This document shows, in pieces, positions 47,197 through 59,854 of a stretch of DNA of 64,000 bases (its first letter is position 1; each line of letters starts with the position of its first letter). Below the pieces are notes generated by a model. That model had not been told where the DNA came from. It did no database searches and saw only the letters and a program-made list of their open reading frames with translations. A program made the translations under genes and the position numbers. The DNA comes from Rhizopus arrhizus (Eukaryota > Mucoromycota > Mucoromycetes > Mucorales > Rhizopodaceae): NCBI GenBank assembly GCA_024220505.1, contig JAKZZE010000011.1:744001-808000 (forward strand), in the 5' to 3' direction.

Positions 47197-47605
47197 GTGA
47201 GAGAGGGTACAAGAAGAACCGCAAGTAGACGACATTAAGCCTCAAGACCTTTTTTTACATGTTTTTATAGTTTGTGATTCCCATCTTTAAATGATCAGCC
47301 AACCGCTCGTTACTGATTCTATTTGTCTAGGATCCGAATTTAGTCGTCTATATGATCCACAACCAAAAGGATCATGCGTGAGCCTTTGTTAGTTGTCAAC
47401 ACATACGACTGACAAAACCACTTCTACTTTCTTTTGGACTTGCCCATTTGAAATTCCCTCTCCGACGTTCCAACTTTGGGTAACAAACATTTCGCCTCAT
47501 AAAAAAGTATTTTTTGCATGTGATCCAGGCGCTATTTACGGCGTTTCAAACAATTTTTTATAATTTTCAACTTTCTTTCTCTTTTCACAAGTAACTGACA
47601 ACATT
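47014..47605. other. Intergenic: formin 3' flank and DGAT1 promoter
   Basis: It holds a T-run (about 47167-47196) and an intriguing open stretch at 47291-47563, interrupted by one TAG, listed separately. Otherwise nothing codes. Confidence 0.45.
47291..47563 (+). other. 90-codon reading frame with one internal TAG, upstream of DGAT1
   Basis: ATG at 47291 opens a frame (MISQPLVTDSICLGSEFSRL...) that meets TAG at 47390-47392. It then stays open in the same frame to TAA at 47561-47563 (…FFWTCPFEIPSPTFQLWV…). Codon content looks protein-like on both sides. It might be an unrecognised small gene with an intron I cannot place, a recent nonsense pseudogene, a regulatory uORF, or chance. No family is recognised. 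Confidence 0.25.
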
Positions 47606-49207
47606 ATGACGAGCGTAAGAAGGAGACCTCTGAAGGTCGTGACGGATAGTGAAGATGATCAATCGGATTCAAGACAAAGAAGGGATCTACGTTTAACTAG
47701 TAAAAAAGTATCTGAAACGATCAAAGAAGAAAAAAACAAGGACTTTTCACATACTTTACCTATTCACACCATCGTCAAAGCATCCGTCTTATCAAAAGAA
47801 GCCCCTCCCGAGAATTACAGTGGTTTCTTAAGATTAGGAAGTAAAGTGAATCTATAAAGGAAATATGTTTATTTATGCTCTTTTTGATAGTGCTTGTGCT
47901 GGGTGCAAGCAATATTCGATTGATCATTGAAAACTGGATGAAATATGGACTTTTGATCAAGTTACCTCACAGTTATGTGCCCATCAAAGACTATGGCTTC
48001 TTTTTCTTGGCTTGGCTTTGTGTTCCTCTTAGTTTATTAGTTTCATTGGTTGTCGAATTCGGTATGGGTAAACTGGCAGTGTTGGCTAAAGATGCCAAAC
48101 CGGATTTTTTAAAGAAATTGGCAATGCTCGAAAGGGTCTTGGTGTTCACTCACTGTTCTCATTTGATCTTTTTATTGACATTCCCCTCCTATCTTGTCTA
48201 TACACGAATCTACCATCCTTTAGGTAAAGCGATTGTGTTTTTATTGTTATTGTTATTGTCTTACCCTTTTTTTTTTTTTATTAGTTGGCTCAGCGGTTAT
48301 CTTTATCTGCTTGGTTACCTTTTTGAAATTGACTTCCTTTGTTCTTGTCAATAGAGAATTACGACAAGCCTATGTTCAAGAAAAAAGCGTCGACTTTTAC
48401 GAACAAAGTTATCCTACCAACGTCAATGCAAAAAATCTCATCTATTTTTTCTTTGCTCCCACCTTGTGTTACCAAGTCTCTTATCCTCGTACACCCAAGT
48501 TTCGAAAGACCTTCTTTTTGAAACGTGTAGGTGAATTCATCACTTGTCTGGTCATGATGTATGTCTTGACCGAACAGTATGCGAAACCAACCTTGGCCAA
48601 CTCTATTCAGGCTTTGGAGGACATGAAACTGGTGACGATTATTGAACGTGTCCTAAAGCTATCCACCACAGCTGTTGTCATCTGGCTTCTCATGTTTTAT
48701 GCCCTCTTCCACGCGTTCTTGAACGCACTAAGCGAGGTTTTACGATTTGGTGATCGCACATTTTATTTAGCTTGGTGGAATTCAGGTAACTTGGCTACCT
48801 ATTGGCGCTTGTGGAATCGACCGGTGTATCTCTTCTTTAAGCGTCATGTCTATATACCCGCAGTCCAGAAGGGGATGTCACCCTTGTTCTGTCAATTCTT
48901 GGTATTCTTTGTCTCTGCCTTGCTCCATGAAGTCTTGGTTGGTATCCCTACACATTCTATTACCGGATTTGCCTTTTGGGGTATGTTGGGTCAAATCCCT
49001 TTGATAGCAATCACTAAACCTTTGGAAAAATGGAGAGGAAAAGGAACGGCGTTAGGAAATACGATCTTTTGGTATGTGTATGATAATAGATGATTAGTTG
49101 ACTAATATCTTTGTAGGATTGTGTTCTGTGTTGTCGGACAACCTACAATTGCATTGCTATATTACTATCAATGGACAGTCACCCATAAAATTACTACATC
49201 AACTTAA
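47606..49207 (+). CDS. DGAT1: Diacylglycerol O-acyltransferase, DGAT1 type (MBOAT)
   Basis: Exons 47606-47840, 47891-48223, 48285-49071 and 49117-49207 encode 481 residues, within the DGAT1 range. The N-terminal 70 residues are polar (MTSVRRRPLKVVTDSEDDQ). Then come about nine membrane helices, starting LVLGASNIRLIIENWMKYG. MBOAT motifs: NLIYFFFAPTLCYQ, the acyl-CoA-binding FYLAWWNSGNLATYWRLWN (about 348; usual FYxDWWN), and catalytic His in FFVSALLHEVLVG (about 403). It forms triacylglycerol from diacylglycerol and acyl-CoA in the ER. FYLAWWN has Ala where DGAT1 usually has Asp; sterol acyltransferases use FYxDWWN too, so DGAT1 is favoured by NTRLI-like and NLIYF contexts. The next gene begins 61 bp downstream. 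Confidence 0.9.
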
Positions 49208-49268
49208 ATTGCATTATGTAACATGGAATAAAAATTCTCTTTTTCTTTATATATTTTTTTCTTCTTAA

Positions 49269-51719
49269 ATGACAAATAATCCAAATTTAAATCAAATGTC
49301 TATTGATTTAGAAGAAGCCCGTAAAAAGGCTTCATTTCCTATTGATAAAATGAATGAGTTGCTTTTGGGCAACACATTTCTTCAAGTGAAGAAAATAAAA
49401 CACATTGTTGAAAATGAACCTATATTTAACTTACTTGATTTACACTTTAAAAGCAGACAAGAGGTATAAAAGAGAGTTACAATAAAATAAACTCTGTACT
49501 TTCCTAACCCGTTTTTTTTTAATATTACTCATTTTAGCAACTAGCTTATGCTTTACAAGTTGCAAAAAGAATGATAGAAATAGTTGAAGAGCATCGTTTA
49601 GATCAGCAGGAACAACTTGCATTAATGATTTATGTCGATATGTTGACACCTGTAAGCAAGAGAAGAAGAAGAGGAAAAAAATTACTTAATATTTCCATCA
49701 TGTTAGCTTGGTCTTCATTATTCAGCCTTCATGTCAGTTATCGAAGCCCAAGGAACACAAGAGCAAGTGGATAAATGGTATGCTGCAGCCAAGAGACATG
49801 CAATCATTGGTTGTTATGCACAAACTGAACTAAGGTTAATGAACAAGAAAACTAAAAAAAAAAGGAGACAACCATCTTAATTTTTATTTAGTCACGGATC
49901 GAATGTGGCGGGTTTAAAGACAGTTGCTGTATTTGATGCAAAAACAGACGAGTTTATTATTCATAGTCCTGACTTGACTGTAATAAGAAAAAAAGAAGGA
50001 GTATTTAAATGTTTAACCTCTCCTCTTCTTGATAGGCTGCAAAATGGTGGGTTGGTGGACTGGGAGTAGCCAGTACACATGCTGTAGTACAAGTAATAAG
50101 AATTTGCAGAAAACGGAGAAAAAAAAAATTAAACCTTCTTAAAATGTAGGCTCAACTTATCATTGCTAGTAAATCATATGGACCCCATCTTTTTATTGTT
50201 CCTGTTCGTTCCCCTGTCGATTTGAAGCCATATCCTGGTGTGACAGTTGGGGACATTGGGCCTAAAGCATATGGTGGTTTTGCAACAGTTGATAATGGAT
50301 GTAAGGTATTTTTTAGGACAAAAAGAAAGTTGAAAATAATTCTTTATTGATCTAGTCGTTCTTTTCGATCATGTTCGTATTCCTCGAAATAATATGCTCA
50401 TGAAATTCGCTCGTGTTACACAAGACGGCCGCTATTTACCTCCTGTTCACGACAAGCTCTCTTATGGTGGTATGGTCAAACTTCGTGTAGACATTGTTAA
50501 CGATGCTGCTGTCAAACTAGCCAAGGCAGTCACTATCGCTTCACGTTATTGTACCGTACGTCGTCAATTTGGTGGACCCACGATAGAAACCCAAGTGATT
50601 TCATATTCCTCTGTCCAGCATCGATTGATTCCTCTCTTGGCCACATCCTATTCAATCTGGATCACAAGTCAGGATCTTTATGACCAATTTGGGCAGTTGA
50701 CTGAACAATTGGAAAAGAATAATGCTCACATGTTACCCGAAGTACACGCGACTTCCTGCGCACTCAAGAGCTGGTGTACGCGTCAATCGTCCGACGGAAT
50801 CGAGACATGTCGAAAGGCCTTGGGAGGTCACGGGTATTCGATTTTTAGTGGTGTATCCGAGCTGTTTGCGACTTATGTTCCATCCAATACATATGAAGGA
50901 GATAATTACGTTTTGTCGCAGCAGGTAGCACGATTCTTACTCAAGCAGCTCAAAGAGTCTTCCAATTTTAGTAGCGCAAGCTATTTAAAGAAGGATGAGA
51001 CAGTAAAGGTCGAATCAGCCAAAGCACTCTTGGATCCTCAAGTGCAGCTGAGACTTTACCAGACACGAGCCGCAAGACTCGTCAAGCGTCTTTCTCAACA
51101 GCTAACATCAGGTCGATCTTGGTCTGATGTGAACATGGATTGCTGGGAAGTTAACCTTGCTCATGCAGAATATCTGATTGTACGATCAATGGTTCATCGT
51201 GTGACTGTAATTGAATCAAGTGAGTTGGCTCCTATTATGAAGCGCTTACTGGATTTGGTAAAAAAAAAAAAAAAAAAAATATTGTTTTTTATGTGGATAT
51301 TTGATTTACCCTTTCCCTTGGATAGTTTTGTTTACATTATTTATGTAACTCTGTCACTTTCTTATCAACCAGTACTATATCTCCTTCTGATCTGGATTTG
51401 ATTCAGCAGGAGTATCGTCATGCAATCTCCGATCTTTCACATAACCTTATACCCCTCACAGACGCATTTGGATATACAGATCGTCAACTGAATACGGCTT
51501 TAGGTCGAGGGGATGGTCGAGCTTATGAGGCTCTTTGGGAAGCAGCACAAAAGAATCCAATCAATTGTGATGAAGTACAACGTACTAGACTTGCTGTAAG
51601 TGTACATCTTTATTTGTATTTATTTATAGACTTTTTTTTAAAAAAAAAATTAGAATTTGGTTATGGAAATACTTCACCGTGATAACAATTTGGAATACAT
51701 TCAATCTGCTAAGCTTTAA
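49269..51719 (+). CDS. POX1: Peroxisomal acyl-CoA oxidase
   Basis: Nine exons: 49269-49463, 49538-49651, 49707-49834, 49892-49979, 50036-50092, 50150-50300, 50356-51257, 51326-51595 and 51654-51719, giving 656 residues. Landmarks: [108 protein letters not shown] (FAD contact), KALGGHGYS and [19 protein letters not shown] with the catalytic Glu. It catalyses the first step of peroxisomal beta-oxidation, making H2O2. The C-terminus SAKL ends in the classical PTS1 signal AKL. Exon 3 begins after GTTAG at 49706, because the nearer CAG acceptor breaks the frame. Confidence 0.95.
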
Positions 51720-51877
51720 TAAACATGTTTTTAATAAAACATATACAAAAAAGAACAATACGTACTTTATTATACATAATATACATAAATAATGGCTTAC
51801 ACAAAAACATGCAAAAAAAAGGGCATACAAAAAAAAGGGGGGGACATAAAATGCATATACATTACATAAAAAATTTG

Positions 51878-53971
51878 TTAAAATTGAGGACGATGCTTAC
51901 AGCTTTTGGAAGGGTAAAATTCAAAAGATGGATTGATGATATCTTGTGGCATAGGAGCCATCAAGATTTGCATTTCTCTTGTTTTTGATTGAAAATAGTT
52001 ATCATGAACGATACGAGGTGAAGTATGCTGTTCAGCAGGTGGTGTTCTGGCATCTTGCATGTTTGAAAATCTGTACTTTGAATCTTGAAGAAGATTTGTA
52101 TCATAACCTTGTGAAGTACCACAATCCCACTGATATGAATTCCATGACTGATGATGATTCTGCTGCTGCTGATGATGATGTGTATCAGAAGTAATGGTGG
52201 AAGTAGAAGATGACTGATAAGACTGAGTGTGGTCCATATCGCGACTTTCATCGTAAGCAGACATTGATCTATCACTTGTTGGTGCAGATGTTGTATTGTA
52301 GTATACAGAAGGTTCTTTTGTGACTGGATAATGAACACTAGGACAGTTATTCTGAGGGAATGGATGTTTCATGTCTTGAATGGCCATGGAAAGTTTGGAA
52401 GAGACTGGGATCTGATGAAGTATCTGTATTGCAAGGTCCATAAAGGGGTCTATTCTATTCTTCACTTTATCTGATTGATTGCATTGTGCATCATATTGGA
52501 GGGCTTGTAAAGCAAGGGCTAGACCGTACACAATCAGTCGATTCCCCTGAATAGAAGCAAATCGGGAAAGATGAGGATCATTTAAAGTGAGTCGTTGTGC
52601 TCTAGTAGCTAAATCGAGAGCAAATTTAGCCCCTGGGAAAGGATGTTGGTGTAAAATGAAAAGTAACTCCAAAGTGTCACGTATTAAGCCAAGGTATGCC
52701 ACAAAGGAGGCTGTCTTTGATCCATCATCCTCCAATGGAATAGGTTGCGCGGGATAAGAAGGTGGAGGATCGGCAGAAAGGGAGGAAAGTAAATGATTGG
52801 GTAATGTTCTATGCCATACCTGCAGCTGAGCGACTATTTTACTAAATGCAGGATGATCGGTAGATGAAAAGAGAGTGGCGTTATTGGATATGAAACATGT
52901 GGTTTGAGAATAAATGATGGTTAGGCTGATGAGATGCAAAAAATTACAAGTAATATTAAGACTTGTCTTATCATACTGCTCGGTATCAGTCAAGGAAGGT
53001 AGTCTTGAAGGAGGGACTGCAAAGGAAATCATGTCTTTACAACGAGGATCAGCCAAGTTAGAGAAGGATAAGTTGATGTACCAAATCCAAGATGCACGAC
53101 ATACAAATTCATTTTCCATTGTCCAAGGAACAGGTAGGTCAGAATTAGGACTTATTTGGTCAATCATGATTTTTGCTTCCTTTAAATGTTGAATGGCTTC
53201 GATAGAAAATGGAACGCCAATGGGTGTTATAATCTCTTGATATTTGTACATTAATAAGAGTGTTTGAATATTCACGAGGCAAGGAATATAATCCATTTGA
53301 GTTAAAGCATATTGATAGTAAGTAGCAGCAGTATATTCACAATTATCAACAGTAGCTGGTGAATGAAAATGTAAAGCAAGAGCCAAAATAATCCATTTTA
53401 AAGCAGGCTGAAAGTTATCCCGATTGTATTTCAAGGCTTGCAATGTATTGTAACTGTCAAGGATTGGATAGAAAGGATGAACAAAAGCGAAATAAATTTC
53501 AAATAGTTCATCTTCCAACTGATTTGAACAATAAAGTACATTATCAGCTGTAGGCATCAGATTAAGGTGGACATAAGCACTTGACATATCCTTTTCAAAC
53601 GTACAATGACCTTTACTATCAACCGAGAAAAATGAAGGTTGTTGTTGTTGCTGTTGTTGATAGTTGATTGATAACCTTTCAGTTGACTTTTGTTTATTTG
53701 GCTTTGAATGATTGATGGAAGAAAATTTACATTGAATTTTTGCCTTTTTACAGTTAGAACAAGAACCGGAGCCAGGAACACCGAGATCGCATCTAGAATT
53801 TTGTTTATTGAATTTGACAGGTAATAAAAAATAAGGTATTGTTTATTCATACTTTGATTTGCGTTTTCTGCAAAAGTCACAGGCTCTTGTTACTTTAATT
53901 TTCTTGTATCTTTCAGGGTCATTTACATCAATAAAATGATATTCTGTAATTTTCTTTTTGGGGTGGGTCAT
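51878..53971 (-). CDS. Zn2Cys6 fungal transcription factor
   Basis: Exons on the minus strand 53853-53971 and 51878-53792 give 677 residues. The N-terminal zinc cluster is C31-x2-C34-x6-C41-x9-C51-x2-C54-x6-C61 (RACDFCRKRKSKCD ... SCSNCKKAKIQC), with the intron inside it. A Gln run (about 85-90) follows, then a fungal_trans middle-homology region (about 125-420: LEDELFEIYFAFVHPFYPILD and related helices) and a Ser/Gln/His-rich C-terminus. This class regulates carbon, lipid or secondary metabolism by binding CGG half-sites; the target cannot be read here. It converges on acyl-CoA oxidase with 158 bp between stops. The start lies behind a CT-repeat leader on the sense strand. Confidence 0.93.
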
Positions 53972-53994
53972 AAATAAAGTAATTTTTTTTTAAT

Positions 53995-54028
<34 letters not shown>

Positions 54029-55749
54029 AGAGAGAGGAAAAGAGAGAGAGAGAGAGGAAGAGAGAGAGAAAAAGTAAATTATCATTTTATTATACTTTTT
54101 TTGTAAAAAAAAATAAAAAAAGAAATAGGATCGTCGCTCTTGTATTCGTTCTTTTTGTGTTTGACAATAAGAAAATTCATGCTTTAATATTTCTCAGAAA
54201 TGCATTTTGTAATGTTCAAAATGAACCAGTAAAGTAGTGTAATCCAATCTTGTAAGAAAACTACAAAAGTAAGCAAGAAAAAAGAAAAAACAATCGATCG
54301 ACCCTTGTATGTATATGTCAAATAATAGCCATTGTTACAATTTAGGCAACAGTGAAAAAGGAGAGAGGGGCTGCCATGTAAATTGTCTTTTCTATTGGTG
54401 CATGCAAAGATCGTGTCATTTACGCAATCCAAAATAAAACCCAACTTTTGATTCCATCCTCCTGTCTCGAAATTTCCTTTTTAAGTTTTTTATCCTTTTT
54501 TTTTTACTTGCTGCTTTTTGTGCTTTAATAAAATGAAATTTGCCATGGCAACTGATTATTCTTAAGACTAAAGATTACTTTATTTGGTAATCAAAAGAAT
54601 TTTCAGAATTTTTTTATTGATTCCCGATGTGTGGGGTTCTATTTTAAAAAATTTTTTTAGGTACACACAGACACCAATAAGCTTACAGTATTCATTGTTA
54701 TGCAAAATATTAATAAAACCAATAGGTTCACTTTAAAGAATGAATAGAAGCTAATTGTGTTACAACAAGGACCTACACAGGTTGGCAAAATTTCGCTTTC
54801 TGTGTCAAAGCGTCGCCATAAAAAAAAATCAGGTGAATCGCTTACCTCTTTTTGGAAAAAAACTGATCGATTTCAAGATCTTTTAATACGCGTAACTGAA
54901 ATCCATTCTTTTAAGGAAAAGATGGAAATTTTTTTTTTGTTATCGTTTCACTCAAATAGGGCTTTTTTTTTCATTCTTTTCATTTTAATCCAATTTAACT
55001 GTGGCTTATAATTTTATTCAACATTTTATAAAAGCCACTTTGTTCAATTTTCTGCTTTCATATTTACTGGAAAAGGCTTCATAATAAGTTTATTATTGAT
55101 GAGATATACATTCTCTCTCTCTCTCTTTTTTTTCGCCAAGCATACGATCTGGCCATACATTTAATAAAAACTCGGCTTAACTCTTGTACAATTTCTTTTT
55201 TGAAAATGCACACGGTGTTGTACTCATGCCGAGAATTTTTATCTTTGTGCTAAAAAAAGCCTGATTTCTACAAAATGTTGAACTTATTCAAAAACACGCT
55301 AACCTTAAAAGAAGTACAGAAAAAAAATATTCTGTAATACCCAAGGCACAACGTTTTCATTTCTGCTATGTTCAATCAATAGCCTTAGACGAATACAACG
55401 TTTGCATACACAAATCACACTAAAGTTTTTCTTCTTGTTCTTTTTTAGAATAATAAACACGGGATGAAACAGAGAATAATACGATTCATCTTTCTTGATG
55501 CAAGTCTTAATTTTACTCCGAACCTTCCCCTGAAACCCTTTTGCTTTAAAAATAAAGCTTCTTTTTTTTTTTTTTCGAAAAGACCCAAACGAACAATAAG
55601 TCTATTTTTAAATAATAATCTGAGAATAAAAGGGTGGCAGAGAAACCCACTACTGCATCCGATATCGGAGAGAAATAAACTGACGATACAGGTTTTCAAG
55701 TTGACTTTTTTTTTCCCCTCCCTTTTTTGCTTACATTTCTCAAGACGTC
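53972..55749. other. Intergenic region with purine microsatellite; no supported gene
   Basis: 53990-54075 is an A-run followed by GA repeats on the plus strand (T and CT tracts on the sense strand of the Zn2Cys6 gene). A plus-strand ORF at 54757-55011 begins LQQGPTQVGKISL with a basic stretch KRRHKKK; it has no recognisable family and sits in AT-rich sequence, so it is not called as a gene. Confidence 0.45.
53990..54075. repeat. A-run plus (GA)n-type purine tract
   Basis: About 24 A followed by GAGA-rich sequence just upstream of the minus-strand Zn2Cys6 start; on the sense strand this is a long pyrimidine leader. Confidence 0.6.
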
Positions 55750-56920
55750 ATGGCCTATTCACATCTTCAACAGCAACAAGCTAATACTTCCTTTTCAGAA
55801 GGCCCACCTACTCGTACTTTGTGGTGAGACAAAAGATAGAACGTTATCTTGTGCATGCCTTACTTTTTTCCCCTCCTCTTAAAAAAGGATGGGTGAATTA
55901 GACTCTTGGATGGACGAAAACTATCTACGCCAATTGTGGTGGAACTTGGGACACGAGGTCTCTTGCCGTATCAGTGTTGATAAATACGGTGCCAACTATG
56001 CCTTTATCGATTTTTTGACTCGTGAAGCAGCAAGTAAATCGTTAATTACTTTCAATGGTACACAGATTCCAAATACAAACAAAGTCTTCAAATTAAACTG
56101 GTCCAACCGAGACAGTAATGGCATGCCTTTATTACAAAGGTAATATTAAAAACATCAAAACATACCAACAACTCACCGCTTTTCACTTTGTCCTAGACCT
56201 ACACTCATGTCAAACTTTTTGGGTGATTATTGTATTTTTGTAGGCGACTTGAGAGCTGATGTTGACGACAACATCTTATTGACCACTTTTCAAAGTCGAT
56301 ACAAGTCAGCAGCCTCTGCAAAAGTCATGGTCGACCCAGCAACAGGTTTCTCAAAAGGTTTTGGTTTTGTTAAATTTTTTGATGAAATTGAGCAAAAGCG
56401 TAGTTTGGAAGAGATGCAGGGTGTGTATGTTGGTTCATCGCGTATACGTGTGTCAGTCGCTCGACCAAAGGCTAAAATAGAAACTGGACCTGTTGTCAGT
56501 GGCCCTGAGGAGATTACGACAGTATTTGTTGGAGGATTGAACAATACGATTACAGAGGAAGAATTACGTGCTTACTTTGGTACGTTTGGGAATATCGTAG
56601 CTGTCAAGATTATTCCTTTGAAAAATATTGCATTTATTCAATATGAAAAAAAGTCGTCAGCAGAACAATCTATTAGTGAATTGAATGGATCTCACTTGGG
56701 AGGAGCCAAATTGAGATTATCCTTTGGAAGAACACAATTGAACGTCAATCCTAGTACACATTATGCTCCATCCTCTTATCAACCTCCTATCATCACACCA
56801 CCAGGCATATCACAACCAGCCATTGAATTAGTTGATCCTAATTATACTATTTCAGTAGAAGAACAGAATCAGTCTTATTTATCTTTTCAAAAAAGAATAA
56901 CTGATATTTGGACACTTTAA
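55750..56920 (+). CDS. Three-RRM RNA-binding protein (Nam8/Ngr1/Csx1 type)
   Basis: Exons 55750-55823, 55888-56139 and 56197-56920 encode 349 residues. The start of RRM1, TRTLWMGELDSWMDENYLR, is the signature of the Ngr1/Nam8/Csx1 and SECp43 group. RRM1 continues with YAFIDF as RNP1; RRM2 starts CIFVGDLRADVDD with KGFGFVKF as RNP1; RRM3 starts TVFVGGLN with IAFIQY. Known relatives bind U-rich RNA in U1 snRNP-assisted splicing (Nam8) or control stress mRNAs (Csx1, Ngr1). The C-terminal tail is Pro/Ser/Tyr-rich. Given the short introns and U12 intron nearby, a splicing role is tempting but not shown. The RdRP gene follows 110 bp downstream on the same strand. Confidence 0.92.
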
Positions 56921-57030
56921 AATATATCAGTGTAACCATATTATATTCTTTGTGTCTATCAGTTAAACGCCTCAAACCCTTTTTTTTTTTTTTTTTCTTT
57001 TTCTTCCTCATAAAAAAATTATATTTTTAA

Positions 57031-59805
57031 ATGGAAGATATATATCCATTGGATTTTTCTATTCGAAAACGTACAAACTTCAAGTTTTTAGTTATTCAGG
57101 ACCCTTATAAACAAGTCTCTTTACAAGCTTATTTTGATTATTTTTCTCGGTTAGCTGTTATCAATAGTATCATTCACAAAAATTCAGGAGATACTTATGA
57201 TGGCACGATTATCGTTGAACTCAGACAAGTACCCAGCCATTTAGATAGACATATGTTTATTGGTAATCACTATATTGAAGGCAAAACCGTACAAGCAAAC
57301 TTTCGAATCGAATTTAGTACATTTGTTCCTAGACCATCCAACACAATAACAAAGCTTCAAGCTAAAGCACTCTCCTTGGGCTCCTTCAAGTCTCCCAATG
57401 AATTTATTGAATTCTGGAAAGTGACCAGCAACGTCAAGTTTCATATTCGCTATGCTTCAAGGGCAGTAGACATCTTTTTCAATCATCTGAATCTTGAATA
57501 CAGGTTGACGTACAGATTTAAGGAGACAGAGGGCGACATGATCGTTGAAAGACAGGGTTCGTCAGTCTTCTTTACCATCCAACTTCGTCATCCAGCACGC
57601 ATCAGCATGTTTGACAGCAGTAAATTTAACATCACAGAGAGAGGCCTGGAAGCCACGGGCTGGGAACGCGTAACAGCCGTACCGCTATCAACTGACCTAA
57701 GCCCAGAGCTAGAGAGGACAACTCCCTTAACACCTGATTCTAAGCCAGGTTATCTCAATCTTACTCAGTGGACTGTACTTCGACTCCACTTTGAGCCTAC
57801 CAGTCTCCTCGAGTTTGAAAGCAATTTGGCAAAAGCAGCCGCTTATAATCTGGTGCCGCAAGACGGCAATCAGCTCCCGTCCTTCCTACGTGTGATTTCC
57901 CCAAACAAATTGGACGCGCCCATTTGCTATCTTGATCGTGTCACACTTGGCCTTGACTTTGATACGCTCTACTCGCTTGAATCAGCGATTTCATATAATT
58001 TTTTAAACGTGTATAACCTGGATAGAACCTTTTACCAAGCCCTCAAGGCTCTCGAATGTTCTGCCGTACGAGAATACCTAGAGATGGTCGTCGTACGAAA
58101 GACCAAATTGTGGGACCCACTTGCGGACCTTTCAGATCAACAAAAAAAGATTAGGAGCTATCCACAAGGTGCCATCTCGCTGCTTTTTAGTCAACAAGGT
58201 GATCATCACTCCTACCAGTGTCTTTATCGAGCCTCGTAGTTTAGAAGTCGGTAATCGTGTTTTGCGTCATTTCCAGGATTACATTGATAGATTCATACGT
58301 GTTCAATTCCTTGATGATGGGTTCAATCGAGTCTGTGCCGTTCGTAAACCAGGAGACAGGATGAATGAGGCTCTTTATGTACGAATTCGTAAATTGTTTG
58401 ATCAAGGGGTTCAGATTGGTGATAGACATTATGAGTTTTTGGCTTACTCTAGTTCTCAATTGCGCGAGCATGGCTGCTGGTTCTTTGCCTCTGGAAAGGA
58501 CCTGACGGCAGAGATGATCCGATGCTGGATGGGAGATTTTTCTCGGGAAAAAGTGGTGCCAAAGTATGCGGCGCGCATGGGTCAGTGCTTTTCTTCCTCT
58601 GTCGCGATCTGCAGTTTCCATGCGGATGAAGTTGAAACCATTCCAGACGTGAAGCGCAACGGTTATATCTTCTCAGACGGTGTGGGAAAGATGTCTCTTG
58701 CTTTGGCCAAAAAGACACGCGACCAGATGAATCTTAATGTTGATCCTAGTGCTTTACAAGTACGTCTGGGTGGTAGTAAGGGTGTATTGGCAGTCGACCT
58801 CAATTTGCCCAAGGGCGTTCATGTGCAGCTTCGGCCGAGTCAGATCAAGTTTGATAGCGACCATCTTGAATTAGAGGTCGTCAAGGTAGCTACTTACCGT
58901 AATGGCTATCTTAACCGCCAGATCATCATTCTGATGTCAGCGCTTGGTGTCAGCGATGATTATGTTTTAGAATTGGTCAATGATATGCTCCAAAATACCA
59001 AAAAGATCCTTACTGACCCACTTGAAGCTCTCTATGCTCTCTCGCCTCGATCAGACGATTTTGGTACTTCAAATATGCTCGTAAATGCCATTCAAGCTGG
59101 TTTTTTAAAATCTGGAGATCCTTACATCCAAAACATATTAGTTCTCTTTCGCTGCAGTCTGCTAAAAGAGTTGAAGAAAAAGGCCAAGGTGTTGGTTCCC
59201 AAAAGTGCTTGTTTGATTGGTGTTGTGGATGAAACGGGTCTATTGGAAAGTGATGAAGTCTTTGTGCATGTCTGGGATAACTCTGCCACGGGAAATACTA
59301 ACCAAGTCATCACAAGTCGAGTATCTATCTTTCGAAATCCTTCACTTCATCCAGGTGATCTTTGTGTTCTGCAGGCGGTCGATATTCCCGAGTTGCACCA
59401 TCTGAAAAATGTAGTTGTCTTTTCTTCCAAGGGAGAGAGAGATGTGCCCAGCATGTGCTCTGGTGGTGATTTAGATGGTGATGAGTATACGTATGAATGC
59501 GCATTCATTGCATAGACATGTTTCGTCTTTTTTTTAAAAAAAAAAACTTCTAAACAATTCCCTTTAGTGTTATATGGGATCAAAATTTGATACCTACTAT
59601 TAAATATTCACCGATGAACTACCATGCAGAAGAGCCTGAAACTGTAGAGCGGGTTGAATTAAATCATTTAAAGGATTCGTTTGTTAAATATGTTCGTCAT
59701 GATTCTCTTGGTCAAATCGCAAACACATATCTTGCTAATGCTGATCTATACGGCCCTATGGATATTCGATGTATCGAATTAGCTCAACTTCATTCTAGAG
59801 CTGTT

Positions 59806-59854
<49 letters not shown>

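Noticed and set aside
54757..55011. Possible small gene LQQGPTQVGKISL...
   Set aside because: No domain, no typical leader, and the second half is Phe/Leu-rich translation of T-runs.
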